Assembly: GCA_937988695.1 (NCBI GenBank)
Contig: CALKHM010000205.1
Coordinates: 1-10,387, forward strand
Direction of reading: 5' to 3'
DNA length: 10,387 bases
Source: an uncultured Microbacterium sp.
Lineage (GTDB): Bacteria; Actinomycetota; Actinomycetes; Actinomycetales; Microbacteriaceae
Both the position numbers and the translations under genes were made by a program. Under the pieces are notes generated by a model that was given only the letters and a program-made list of their open reading frames with translations, was not told the DNA's origin and searched no databases. Shown in pieces: positions 1-5,425 of this stretch. Each line of letters begins with the position of its first letter. The first letter of the stretch is position 1.

Positions 1-485
1 AGCCCGCCGGCGATCGCATAGGCGTTGCCGACCACCGCGGTGCGCACATGGTAGGCGCCCAGGCCGTCGACGGCGACGGTGGCGGTGGGGGCATGCTCGA
101 GAACGGAGACGACCTGCTCGACCTGGCGCGCGCTCAACTGCTGCACATCGCCGTCGTCGGTGATGTAGGCGCCGTCGGGGACGCCGCCGGCCACAGACGC
201 GACGAGCAGGAAGCCCGCGCGGTGCGGCGCGTTCTGCAGCGTCTTGTAGGCCACCATCATGCCGTCGGTCAGCGACGGTCGGGGCAGGTTGGCGACGATG
301 CCGTTCATCGAATCCTGCACCTTGTTGTCGAGATTCTGCTGCAGGATCCCGCCGAGGATGGCGCTTGTGGCCAGGGCCACGGCGGCCAGGATCAGGGCGA
401 CGATGCCGATCACGGTGGCCATGAGCCGGGTCTGCAGGTTCAGATGTCGCCGTGGGTGCGGCGACGGCGCCGCCGTCGAGATCAC
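1..485 (-). CDS. PhoR-like sensor histidine kinase, N-terminal part (cut by window edge)
   Basis: This is the membrane sensor partner of the adjacent response regulator. Only the first 161 codons are present, and the kinase core (dimerisation/phosphoacceptor and ATPase domains) lies beyond the left edge. I chose the GTG at 485-483, which overlaps the regulator's TGA as GTGA, the usual arrangement for translationally coupled two-component genes. The visible part has a short basic cytoplasmic N-terminus (PRRHLNLQTR, about residues 11-20). One strongly hydrophobic membrane helix follows at about 22-46. After that comes a roughly 115-residue region that is probably extracytoplasmic, with many Asp, Gly and Val residues. 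The kinase assignment is an inference from gene order, overlap and this topology, because no catalytic motif is visible. The PhoR-like label follows the partner's similarity to PhoP. The sensed signal is unknown. Confidence 0.82.
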   Translation of the reverse strand, partial: MISTAAPSPHPRRHLNLQTRLMATVIGIVALILAAVALATSAILGGILQQNLDNKVQDSMNGIVANLPRPSLTDGMMVAYKTLQNAPHRAGFLLVASVAGGVPDGAYITDDGDVQQLSARQVEQVVSVLEHAPTATVAVDGLGAYHVRTAVVGNAYAIAGG

Positions 486-1210
486 TGCGGGGCTTTGATC
501 ATGTAACCGACCCCGCGCACGGTGTGGATCAGCGGCTCGTACCCCTGATCGATCTTCTTGCGCAGGTACGAGATGTACAGCTCGACGACGCTGGAGCGTC
601 CGCCGAAGTCATAGTTCCAGACCCGGTCCAGGATCTGGGCCTTGGACACCACGCGGCGCTGGTTGCGCATGAGGTAGCGCAGCAGCTCGAACTCGGTGGC
701 CGTGAGCTCGATCTCGCGCCCGGCGCGCTCGACCTCGTGGCTGTCCTCGTTCAGCGACAGGTCGCCCACCCGCAGGATGGGCTCGGCCTCGGCCGACTGC
801 GCGGTGCCGGCACGGCGCATGAGCCCGCGCAGCCGGGCCACGACCTCTTCGAGGCTGAACGGCTTGGTGACGTAGTCGTCGCCCCCCGCGGTCAGGCCCG
901 CGACGCGGTCGCTGACGGCATCCTTCGCGGTCAGGAACAGCACCGGCACGTTGTTCCCGCTGTGGCGCAGTCGCTGCAGCACGCTCATGCCGTCCAGGTC
1001 CGGCATCATGATGTCCAGCACCATCGCGTCGGGCGTGAAGTCGCGCGCGGCCTGCAGCGCTTCGAACCCGCTGGCGGCGGTGTGCACGTCCCAGCCCTCC
1101 ATGCGCAGAGCCATGGACAGCAGGTCCGTGAGCATCTGCTCGTCATCGACGACAAGGATGCGCGGGGCGGAGCCGTCGGCGCGCTGCAACGAGATTCCCG
1201 AGACTGTCAT
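482..1210 (-). CDS. OmpR/PhoP-type DNA-binding response regulator
   Basis: This is a two-domain response regulator of about 242 residues, phosphorylated by its partner kinase and then binding DNA. The receiver domain (about 17-130) has the acidic pair D22-D23, phosphoacceptor D66 in VLDIMMP, T94 in LFLTAKD, Y113 and K116 in DDYVTKPFSLEEVVARLR. The C-terminal winged helix (about 145-240) has TATEFELLRYL, the RVVSKAQILDRVW recognition region, VVELYISYLRKKID and the HTVRGVGYM hairpin. From memory, the sequence closely resembles Mycobacterium tuberculosis PhoP, including GLTxGGDDYVTKPFSLEEVVARLR and WxYDFGG. I do not assign the symbol phoP because orthology cannot be shown here. Two ATGs compete. 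The one at 1210 has AGGG seven bases upstream, while the one at 1216 leaves only one base, so 1210 is preferred. The gene overlaps the kinase gene by 4 nt. Confidence 0.93.
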   Translation of the reverse strand: MTVSGISLQRADGSAPRILVVDDEQMLTDLLSMALRMEGWDVHTAASGFEALQAARDFTPDAMVLDIMMPDLDGMSVLQRLRHSGNNVPVLFLTAKDAVSDRVAGLTAGGDDYVTKPFSLEEVVARLRGLMRRAGTAQSAEAEPILRVGDLSLNEDSHEVERAGREIELTATEFELLRYLMRNQRRVVSKAQILDRVWNYDFGGRSSVVELYISYLRKKIDQGYEPLIHTVRGVGYMIKAPQ

Positions 1211-1237
1211 GGTCATACCCTGATTCTCGTCAGAGGA

Positions 1238-1276
1238 CTGTGAGGTACCTATGGGAGAGACTATGCCGTTCCTGTG
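1238..1276 (-). promoter_or_regulatory. Four CAYAG direct repeats at 11-12 bp spacing (possible PhoP-type operator)
   Basis: Read on the minus strand upstream of the response-regulator gene, CACAG lies at 1276-1272, CATAG at 1265-1261, CATAG at 1253-1249 and CACAG at 1242-1238. The start-to-start distances are 11, 12 and 11 bp, so all four lie on roughly one face of the helix. The outer copies read TCACAG, the core of the mycobacterial PhoP box (a TCACAGC direct repeat with 4-bp spacing, 11-bp period). The array overlaps the candidate -10, which would fit negative autoregulation. Direct sight: the repeats and their spacing. Inference: that the neighbouring regulator binds them. Confidence 0.5.
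1258..1263 (-). promoter_or_regulatory. Candidate -10 (TAGTCT) of the response-regulator/kinase operon
   Basis: TAGTCT fits the actinobacterial TANNNT -10 pattern and lies about 48 bases upstream of the chosen start codon, giving a leader of roughly 40 nt. No good -35 is visible at 16-18 bp spacing. It lies inside the CAYAG array, so a bound regulator would block it. Confidence 0.35.
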
Positions 1277-1290
1277 AGTTGCGGTAGGCG

Positions 1291-1740
1291 TCAGGATCGT
1301 CGCGGCAGAAGCAGGAACGCCAGCAGCAGCATGAGCAGCATGCCGATCACGGCTCCCAGGGTGTTCGCGACGATATCGCGCAGATCCGGCACTCGTGAGG
1401 TCAGGAACAGCGCCTGGGCGCTCTCGATCGCGGCGCTGACGATCGCGCCGATCAGCGGCGCGCTCCACCAGCCGCGCACGCCGAACCACAGCACCGCGAG
1501 GATCCCCAACGGCACGAACATCACGACGTTCGCGGCGAACTCGACGCGGTCGAATGTGATCCAGGCCGTCGACGGATGCTCGGCGAACCAGGTCAGCAGG
1601 CGGTTCAGTGCGTTGGTGATGTCCTCGCCGTAAGGGCGGGTGCGCAGGGTCATCCAGGCGACGCCCCACAGGTACGCGCCCGACAGCGCCATCAGCACGA
1701 TCCGCGCCGCGCCGCGCTGCACGCGCATCGCGGGCGTCAC
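1291..1740 (-). CDS. VanZ-family membrane protein
   Basis: The product is an integral membrane protein of about 149 residues and a member of the VanZ-like family. The founding member gives low-level teicoplanin resistance by an unknown mechanism, and most homologues have no assigned function. The sequence shows four hydrophobic segments: one near the N-terminus, one containing NVVMFVPLGILAVLW, one starting at APLIGAIVSAAIE, and a C-terminal one containing ANTLGAVIGMLLMLL. The family signature is clear: N-VVMFVPLG in the second helix, an E-S-A-Q at the end of the third, and DLRDIVANTLGAVIG before the fourth. I chose the GTG at 1740, which has GGACG eight bases upstream. An ATG at 1728 is the alternative. 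It begins 23 bases after the gnd stop on the same strand, so it is probably co-transcribed with gnd. A 12-bp palindrome lies in that gap. No functional link to sugar metabolism is evident. Confidence 0.85.
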   Translation of the reverse strand: MTPAMRVQRGAARIVLMALSGAYLWGVAWMTLRTRPYGEDITNALNRLLTWFAEHPSTAWITFDRVEFAANVVMFVPLGILAVLWFGVRGWWSAPLIGAIVSAAIESAQALFLTSRVPDLRDIVANTLGAVIGMLLMLLLAFLLLPRRS

Positions 1741-1748
1741 CCGTGCAC

Positions 1749-1760
1749 CGTCCGCGGACG
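1749..1760. repeat. 12-bp perfect palindrome between gnd and the VanZ-like gene
   Basis: CGTCCGCGGACG is self-complementary and lies in the 23-base gap, overlapping the purine-rich stretch that would serve as ribosome binding site of the GTG start at 1740. If folded as RNA, or bound as DNA, it could limit translation of the downstream gene. It may also be chance in GC-rich DNA. Confidence 0.3.
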
Positions 1761-1763
1761 CGC

Positions 1764-3212
1764 TCAGTGGGTGTCCTCCGCGCTCACCTCGGAGCGGTCC
1801 GCCGACCACAGCGTGTGGAACGTGCCGTCGCGATCGATGCGCCGGTAGGTGTGTGCGCCGAAGAAGTCGCGCTGGCCCTGCACGAGAGCGGCCGGCAGCC
1901 GGTCCGCGCGCAGACCGTCGTAGTACGCCAGCGATGACGAGAACGCGGGCGACGGGATGCCGGCGGCCGCCGCCTGGGCGACGATCCGGCGCCAGGCTCC
2001 CTGCGCGCGCTGCAGCGCGTCGACGAAGTACGGCGCGGTCAGCAGCACCTGCAGATCGGGCATCTGGGCATACGCGTCGGAGATCCGGTTCAGGAACTGC
2101 GCGCGGATGATGCATCCGCCACGCCAGATCTTCGCCACCGCGCCCAGGTCGATCTTCCAGTCGTAGTGGGCAGCGCCGGCGCGGATCTCGTCGAACCCCT
2201 GCGAGTACGCGACGATCTTCGACGCGAACAGCGCGAGGCGCACGTCTTCGATGAAGCCCTCGGCGTCGTCGACGCGCAAGTCGTCTGCGGGACCGGGGAG
2301 ATGCCCGGCGACCGCGCGCTGCTCGGGGTGGCTGGACAGCGACCGGGCGAAGACCGCCTCGGCGATGCCGGAGACCGGCACACCCAGGTCGATCGCGGTC
2401 TGCACGGTCCACCCGCCGGTGCCCTTCGCGCCGGCCTGATCCTGGATGACATCCACGAGCGGCGCGCCGGTGGCGGCATCCTGCTGACGCAGCACCTCTG
2501 CGGTGATCTCGATGAGATACGAGTTCAGCTCGCCCTCGTTCCACCGCGTGAACACGTCGGCGATTTCGGCGGGGGAGCGCCCGGTGCCACGACGGATCAG
2601 GTCGTAGGCCTCGGCGATCAGCTGCATGTCGGCGTATTCGATGCCGTTGTGCACCATCTTCACGAAGTGGCCGGCGCCGTCATGGCCGACGTGCGTCACG
2701 CACGGCTCGCCCTCGGCGACTGCGGCGATCGAGCGCAGGATGGGGCCGAGGGTCACCCACGACTGGTCAGAGCCGCCGGGCATCAGCGAGGGTCCGAGCA
2801 GCGCCCCCTCTTCGCCGCCGGACACGCCCATGCCGACGAAGTTGATCCCCGTCTCACGCACCGCCTTCTCGCGGCGGATCGTGTCGGTGAACAGGGCGTT
2901 CCCGCCGTCGACGATGATGTCGCCGGGCTCGAAGACCCGCACGAGCTCGTCGATCACGGCATCCGTGCCGGCGCCGGCCTTGACCATGATGACCGCGGTG
3001 CGCGGCGTGGTCAGCGACGAGGCGAACTCCTCATATGAGAACGACGGGACGAAGCCCGCCTCGGGGTGCTCGGCGACGAGCTCATCGGTCTTGGCACGGC
3101 TCCGGTTGTAGACGGCCACGGTGTTTCCCGGGCGGGACGCGAGGTTGCGCGCGAGGTTCGATCCCATGACGGCGAGTCCGACGACTCCGATGTTGGCGAT
3201 GGTTTCGGGCAC
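1764..3212 (-). CDS. gnd: 6-phosphogluconate dehydrogenase, decarboxylating (NADP-dependent type)
   Basis: This cytosolic enzyme of the oxidative pentose phosphate pathway converts 6-phosphogluconate and NADP+ to ribulose 5-phosphate, CO2 and NADPH. The 482-residue product has the full length of the long, dimeric form. The N-terminal Rossmann fold begins with GVVGLAVMG (9-17), and N36-R37-S38 at the end of the second strand is the pattern of NADP-preferring enzymes. Substrate and catalytic motifs are intact: GVSGGEEGA (129-137), K185 as general base in HFVKMVHNGIEY, H188, N189 and E192. The C-terminal helical domain has KGTGGWTVQTAIDLG, GGCIIRAQFLNRI and the end motif RDFFGAHTYRRID. The start is the GTG at 3212, with GAGGAG six bases upstream. 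An in-frame ATG at 3233 lies upstream of that site and is rejected. Its stop is 23 bases from the VanZ-like gene, and a 40-residue membrane protein gene lies 52 bases upstream on the same strand. Confidence 0.97.
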   Translation of the reverse strand: MPETIANIGVVGLAVMGSNLARNLASRPGNTVAVYNRSRAKTDELVAEHPEAGFVPSFSYEEFASSLTTPRTAVIMVKAGAGTDAVIDELVRVFEPGDIIVDGGNALFTDTIRREKAVRETGINFVGMGVSGGEEGALLGPSLMPGGSDQSWVTLGPILRSIAAVAEGEPCVTHVGHDGAGHFVKMVHNGIEYADMQLIAEAYDLIRRGTGRSPAEIADVFTRWNEGELNSYLIEITAEVLRQQDAATGAPLVDVIQDQAGAKGTGGWTVQTAIDLGVPVSGIAEAVFARSLSSHPEQRAVAGHLPGPADDLRVDDAEGFIEDVRLALFASKIVAYSQGFDEIRAGAAHYDWKIDLGAVAKIWRGGCIIRAQFLNRISDAYAQMPDLQVLLTAPYFVDALQRAQGAWRRIVAQAAAAGIPSPAFSSSLAYYDGLRADRLPAALVQGQRDFFGAHTYRRIDRDGTFHTLWSADRSEVSAEDTH

Positions 3213-3218
3213 AGTTCT

Positions 3219-3224
3219 CTCCTC
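3219..3224 (-). promoter_or_regulatory. Ribosome binding site deciding the gnd start
   Basis: GAGGAG on the minus strand, six bases before the GTG at 3212. It fixes the start as GTG rather than the upstream in-frame ATG at 3233. Confidence 0.8.
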
Positions 3225-3264
3225 AGGAAACACGGTGCGGCGCGGATGTGACGGCTCGGAGTGA

Positions 3265-3387
3265 TCAGTGCTTGCGGTAGTTCTGCCGGCCGAGGTGCCA
3301 GAACGACGCCACGATGCCCACGATGCCGATCACGACGATCAGCCCGACATAGCCGAACAGGAGATCCGAGGCGAGCTGGGCGTTCAT
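3265..3387 (-). CDS. 40-residue single-pass membrane protein of unknown function
   Basis: I do not recognise this gene. It runs from the ATG at 3387 to a TGA at 3265 and encodes 40 residues. GGAGG lies five bases before the ATG, one of the best ribosome binding sites in the window and the main reason to believe the gene. The protein begins MNAQLASD. A single hydrophobic helix of about 22 residues follows (9-30, rich in Ile, Val and Gly). It ends in a basic tail, HLGRQNYRKH, so the C-terminus is probably cytoplasmic. It lies 52 bases upstream of gnd on the same strand with no terminator between them, so co-transcription is likely. It is shorter than most automatic size cut-offs. Codon choice is G/C-ending like the neighbours. 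A chance ORF is possible but unlikely given the binding site and helix. Confidence 0.75.
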   Translation of the reverse strand: MNAQLASDLLFGYVGLIVVIGIVGIVASFWHLGRQNYRKH

Positions 3388-3425
3388 GTGGTCCTCCGGA
3401 GTCGGTGCAGGCGGTCGTCGTCTTC

Positions 3426-3431
3426 ATCGTA
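3426..3431 (-). promoter_or_regulatory. Weak candidate -10 (TACGAT) for the small protein/gnd unit
   Basis: TACGAT on the minus strand fits TANNNT and would start transcription about 30 bases before the ATG at 3387. No convincing -35 is visible. It lies back-to-back with the rplY promoter candidate. Confidence 0.25.
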
Positions 3432-3442
3432 CCGGTCCGCCT

Positions 3443-3450
3443 GATAGACT
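3443..3450 (+). promoter_or_regulatory. Probable extended -10 promoter of rplY-pth
   Basis: TGATAGACT reads as an extended -10 (TG, one base, then TAGACT at 3445-3450). The -35 region is poor, as is common for extended -10 promoters. Transcription would begin near 3457, giving an unusually long leader of about 165 nt before rplY. Confidence 0.5.
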
Positions 3451-3471
3451 CGGGACCGCAACTTCGGCGAG

Positions 3472-3508
3472 GGATGCCCATCCGCCCGGACGGCGGGACG
3501 AGGCATCC
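3472..3508 (+). other. Nested hairpin in the rplY leader
   Basis: GGATGCC (3472-3478) pairs perfectly with GGCATCC (3502-3508). Inside lies a second stem, CCGCC (3482-3486) with GGCGG (3492-3496), closed by a five-base loop. It falls within the predicted 5' leader of rplY. No U-tract follows, so it is not a standard terminator. The role is unknown. It could be a cis-regulatory structure. Confidence 0.4.
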
Positions 3509-3588
3509 GTGATCGACGCGGTGAAGCGGGCCCCGACGGCTTTCCTCACGCGCATGCGTTCGAGTTGAACACGACCCCGAATACATCC

Positions 3589-3608
3589 GGACCCGCATCG
3601 GTGGGTCC
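3589..3608 (+). other. Hairpin just upstream of the rplY ribosome binding site
   Basis: GGACCC (3589-3594) pairs with GGGTCC (3603-3608) across an eight-base loop. The stem ends three bases before the AAGGAG ribosome binding site at 3612-3617, so its folding could affect initiation at rplY. Confidence 0.35.
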
Positions 3609-3623
3609 CGCAAGGAGATGGAC

Positions 3624-4235
3624 ATGTCCGAGGACACCACCGTCCACGCAGAACTGCGTGAGAACTTCGGCAAGGGCTTCGCCCGCCGCCTGCGCGCCGC
3701 CGGGAAGATCCCGGCCGTCATCTACGGGCACGGCACCGCGCCCGTGCACGTCGCGCTGCCCGGCCACCAGCTCTCGCTGCTCGTGCGCCGTGCCAACGCG
3801 GTGCTCGAGCTCGACGTGAACGGCAAGAGCCAGCTGACCCTGGTCAAGGACGTGCAGCGCGACCCGGTGCGTCAGATCATCGAGCACGTCGACCTGCTCG
3901 TCGTCAAGAGGGGCGAGAAGATCCAGGTCGAGGTGCCGGTCATCGTCACCGGCGAGTCGGCGCCCGGCACCATGGTGAACCTCGACACCGCGACGCTGCG
4001 CCTGGAGGTCGAGGCCACGCACATCCCCGAGCACGTCGAGGTCAGCGTCGAGGGCCGCGAAGAGGGCGAGCACGTCACGGCCGCCGACATCCCGCTGCCG
4101 CAGGGCGCCGCCCTCGTGGACGACCCGGAGCTGCTCATCGTCGCGATCTCCATCCCGGCGGTCGTCGCCGAGGACGAGCCGGCAGAAGAGGCGGAGCCTG
4201 CCGCTGCTCCGGCAGAGGAGGCTTCCGCGGAGTGA
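3624..4235 (+). CDS. rplY: 50S ribosomal protein L25, general stress protein Ctc type
   Basis: The product binds 5S rRNA in the large ribosomal subunit. At 203 residues it is the long Ctc/TL5 form: an N-terminal L25 beta-barrel domain (about 1-93, with LRENFGKGFARRLRAAGKIPAVIYGHG at the start and VKDVQRDPVRQIIEHVDLL at the end), then the all-beta TL5 C-terminal domain (about 94-180), then an Ala/Glu-rich acidic tail of about 25 residues that is probably disordered. The start is the ATG at 3624, with AAGGAG six bases upstream. The in-frame ATG at 3618 directly abuts that site and is rejected. pth follows 15 bases after the stop, the order common in actinobacteria and many other bacteria. In Bacillus the homologue ctc is a stress gene, but nothing here shows that regulation. 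The leader is long and structured. Confidence 0.96.
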   Translation: MSEDTTVHAELRENFGKGFARRLRAAGKIPAVIYGHGTAPVHVALPGHQLSLLVRRANAVLELDVNGKSQLTLVKDVQRDPVRQIIEHVDLLVVKRGEKIQVEVPVIVTGESAPGTMVNLDTATLRLEVEATHIPEHVEVSVEGREEGEHVTAADIPLPQGAALVDDPELLIVAISIPAVVAEDEPAEEAEPAAAPAEEASAE

Positions 4236-4250
4236 TCCGCGGGATGACGG

Positions 4251-4835
4251 ATGCCGCAGACGTGGCTGGTGGTGGGGCTGGGAAATCCCGGGCCGCAGTA
4301 TGAGCTGACCCGGCACAACATGGGCCAGCTGGTTGTCGACGAGCTCGCGGAGCGCCGTGCCGAGAGGTTCAAAACCCACAAGGCCGGCGCGCGCGTCGTG
4401 GAGACCTGGCTGCGGCCGGGCGGCGACAAACTCGTGCTGGCCAAGCTCAACAGCTACATGAACGTCTCCGGCGGACCGGTGGCGAACCTCGCGAGGTTCT
4501 ACGGCGTCGAACCCGCGCACGTGGTGGTGATCCACGACGAGCTGGACATCCCGTTCGACGCGCTCCGGCTGAAGGTCGGCGGCGGGCACGGTGGGCACAA
4601 CGGCGTGCGCGACATCGCCAAGGCACTGGGAACCGCCGACTTCCCCCGCGTGCGGGTGGGCATCGGGCGCCCGCCGGGGCGACAAGATGCGGCGGACTGG
4701 GTGCTGACGCCCTTCGGCGCCGCCGATCGCAAGCTCCTGCCTGCCGTGCTCTCGGATGCCGCCGACGCGGTCGAACAGCTCATCGGCGAGGGCCTGCTGG
4801 CTGCCCAGCAGACCCACCACGCGCCGCGCCCCTGA
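4251..4835 (+). CDS. pth: Peptidyl-tRNA hydrolase
   Basis: This essential cytosolic enzyme cleaves the ester bond of peptidyl-tRNAs dropped by stalled ribosomes, recycling the tRNA. The 194-residue product has the normal bacterial Pth length. Active-site residues are in place: N12 in VGLGNPG, catalytic H22 in LTRHNMG, M70-N71 in LNSYMNVSGG, H95-D96 in VIHDELD, and N117 in GGGHGGHNGVRDI. GIGRPPG follows near the C-terminal third. The ATG at 4251 is the first possible start, because an in-frame TGA lies at 4245-4247. The site in front is only a weak purine stretch (GGGATGACGG), so translation may be coupled to rplY, whose stop is 15 bases upstream. The gene ends 22 bases from a convergent gene with no clear terminator between. 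Confidence 0.96.
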   Translation: MPQTWLVVGLGNPGPQYELTRHNMGQLVVDELAERRAERFKTHKAGARVVETWLRPGGDKLVLAKLNSYMNVSGGPVANLARFYGVEPAHVVVIHDELDIPFDALRLKVGGGHGGHNGVRDIAKALGTADFPRVRVGIGRPPGRQDAADWVLTPFGAADRKLLPAVLSDAADAVEQLIGEGLLAAQQTHHAPRP

Positions 4836-4857
4836 ACGGGACGCCCCGGGCGCCGGC

Positions 4858-5322
4858 TCAGCCCACCGGCAGCGTCGAGGCCGTGGCGAAGCCGGCGAGC
4901 AGGGTGCTGGTGCCGGCGGCGATGAACAGCGCGGGCCCGGTGAAAGCGACGACGGCCGCGGCGATCCCGAATTCACGGCCGCGGTGCGTCGCGATCGCGA
5001 TGAGGCCCTGGATGAGCGCCCACAGACCACCCAGCGTGCCGATCCAGAACGTGATCTCGACCACCAGGACCCAGCCCTGCAGCGGTGCGATCCAGGTCGG
5101 ATCGATGCCCTGGCCCACCGGCGCCTCGGCCAGGGCCCGCCCGCCCGCGACGCCGATCGGATACCCGCCGAGGAACGCGATGACGGTGGCGGCGACCACC
5201 ACGACCACGGCGGCGATCAGGGCGACGATGCCCAGCAGGCGGCGGGACGCCCCCGCGGGGCCGAACATGTCGCCGGCCGGCTCGGGCAGGGGGGAGAACA
5301 GATCGGAGCTCACCCGGCTCAT
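4858..5322 (-). CDS. Unrecognised small multi-pass membrane protein
   Basis: I do not recognise the family. The product is about 154 residues. A hydrophilic N-terminus of about 30 residues (SSDLFSPLPEPAGDMFGP region) is followed by three hydrophobic segments. The first starts at LLGIVALIAAVVVVVAATV, the second contains WVLVVEITFWIGTLGGLWALI, and the third runs from about FGIAAAVVAFTGPALF to near the C-terminus. Between the first and second is a loop with GQGIDPTWIAPLQG. The start could be the ATG at 5322 or a GTG at 5313, and neither has a strong ribosome binding site. I used the ATG. It is transcribed towards pth and divergently from the carboxymuconolactone decarboxylase-like gene, so it probably has its own promoter in 5323-5425. 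A role cannot be inferred from its position. Confidence 0.7.
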   Translation of the reverse strand: MSRVSSDLFSPLPEPAGDMFGPAGASRRLLGIVALIAAVVVVVAATVIAFLGGYPIGVAGGRALAEAPVGQGIDPTWIAPLQGWVLVVEITFWIGTLGGLWALIQGLIAIATHRGREFGIAAAVVAFTGPALFIAAGTSTLLAGFATASTLPVG

Positions 5323-5358
5323 CCTAGCGATCCGCTCCTGTCGGCTCCGCTGCGCACG

Positions 5359-5407
5359 CGGGCGACGGGCGCGTAGCCTGACGGCAGAACGCGACGACCG
5401 TCGCCCG
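5359..5407. repeat. 10-bp inverted repeat around a divergent promoter
   Basis: CGGGCGACGG (5359-5368) and its exact complement CCGTCGCCCG (5398-5407) are separated by 29 bp that contain a candidate -10 (TAGCCT) and its probable transcription start. The centre-to-centre distance is 39 bp. This could be a split operator for a dimeric regulator or, if transcribed from further upstream, an RNA stem. The pairing is seen directly. The role is inference. Confidence 0.45.
5374..5379 (+). promoter_or_regulatory. Candidate -10 (TAGCCT) of the CMD-like gene
   Basis: TAGCCT fits TANNNT and lies 46 bases upstream of the ATG at 5426. It falls between the arms of the 10-bp inverted repeat. No clear -35 is visible. 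Confidence 0.35.
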
Positions 5408-5425
5408 TCCCGGAGGAGTGCGCAG

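Noticed and set aside
1211..1669. Upstream extension of the response-regulator frame by about 150 codons
   Set aside because: The extension overlaps the VanZ-like gene, is Arg-rich and resembles no domain. A ribosome binding site sits just before the ATG at 1210.
3474..3512. Twelve-codon open frame (ATG at 3474) inside the rplY leader hairpin, a possible leader peptide
   Set aside because: GAGGG directly abuts the ATG with no spacing, no regulatory codon run is seen, and the frame may simply come from the hairpin sequence.
3388..3623. Search for a tRNA gene in front of rplY
   Set aside because: A tRNA can occur near this locus in actinobacteria, but no cloverleaf, T-arm GTTCRANNC or matching acceptor ends could be found.
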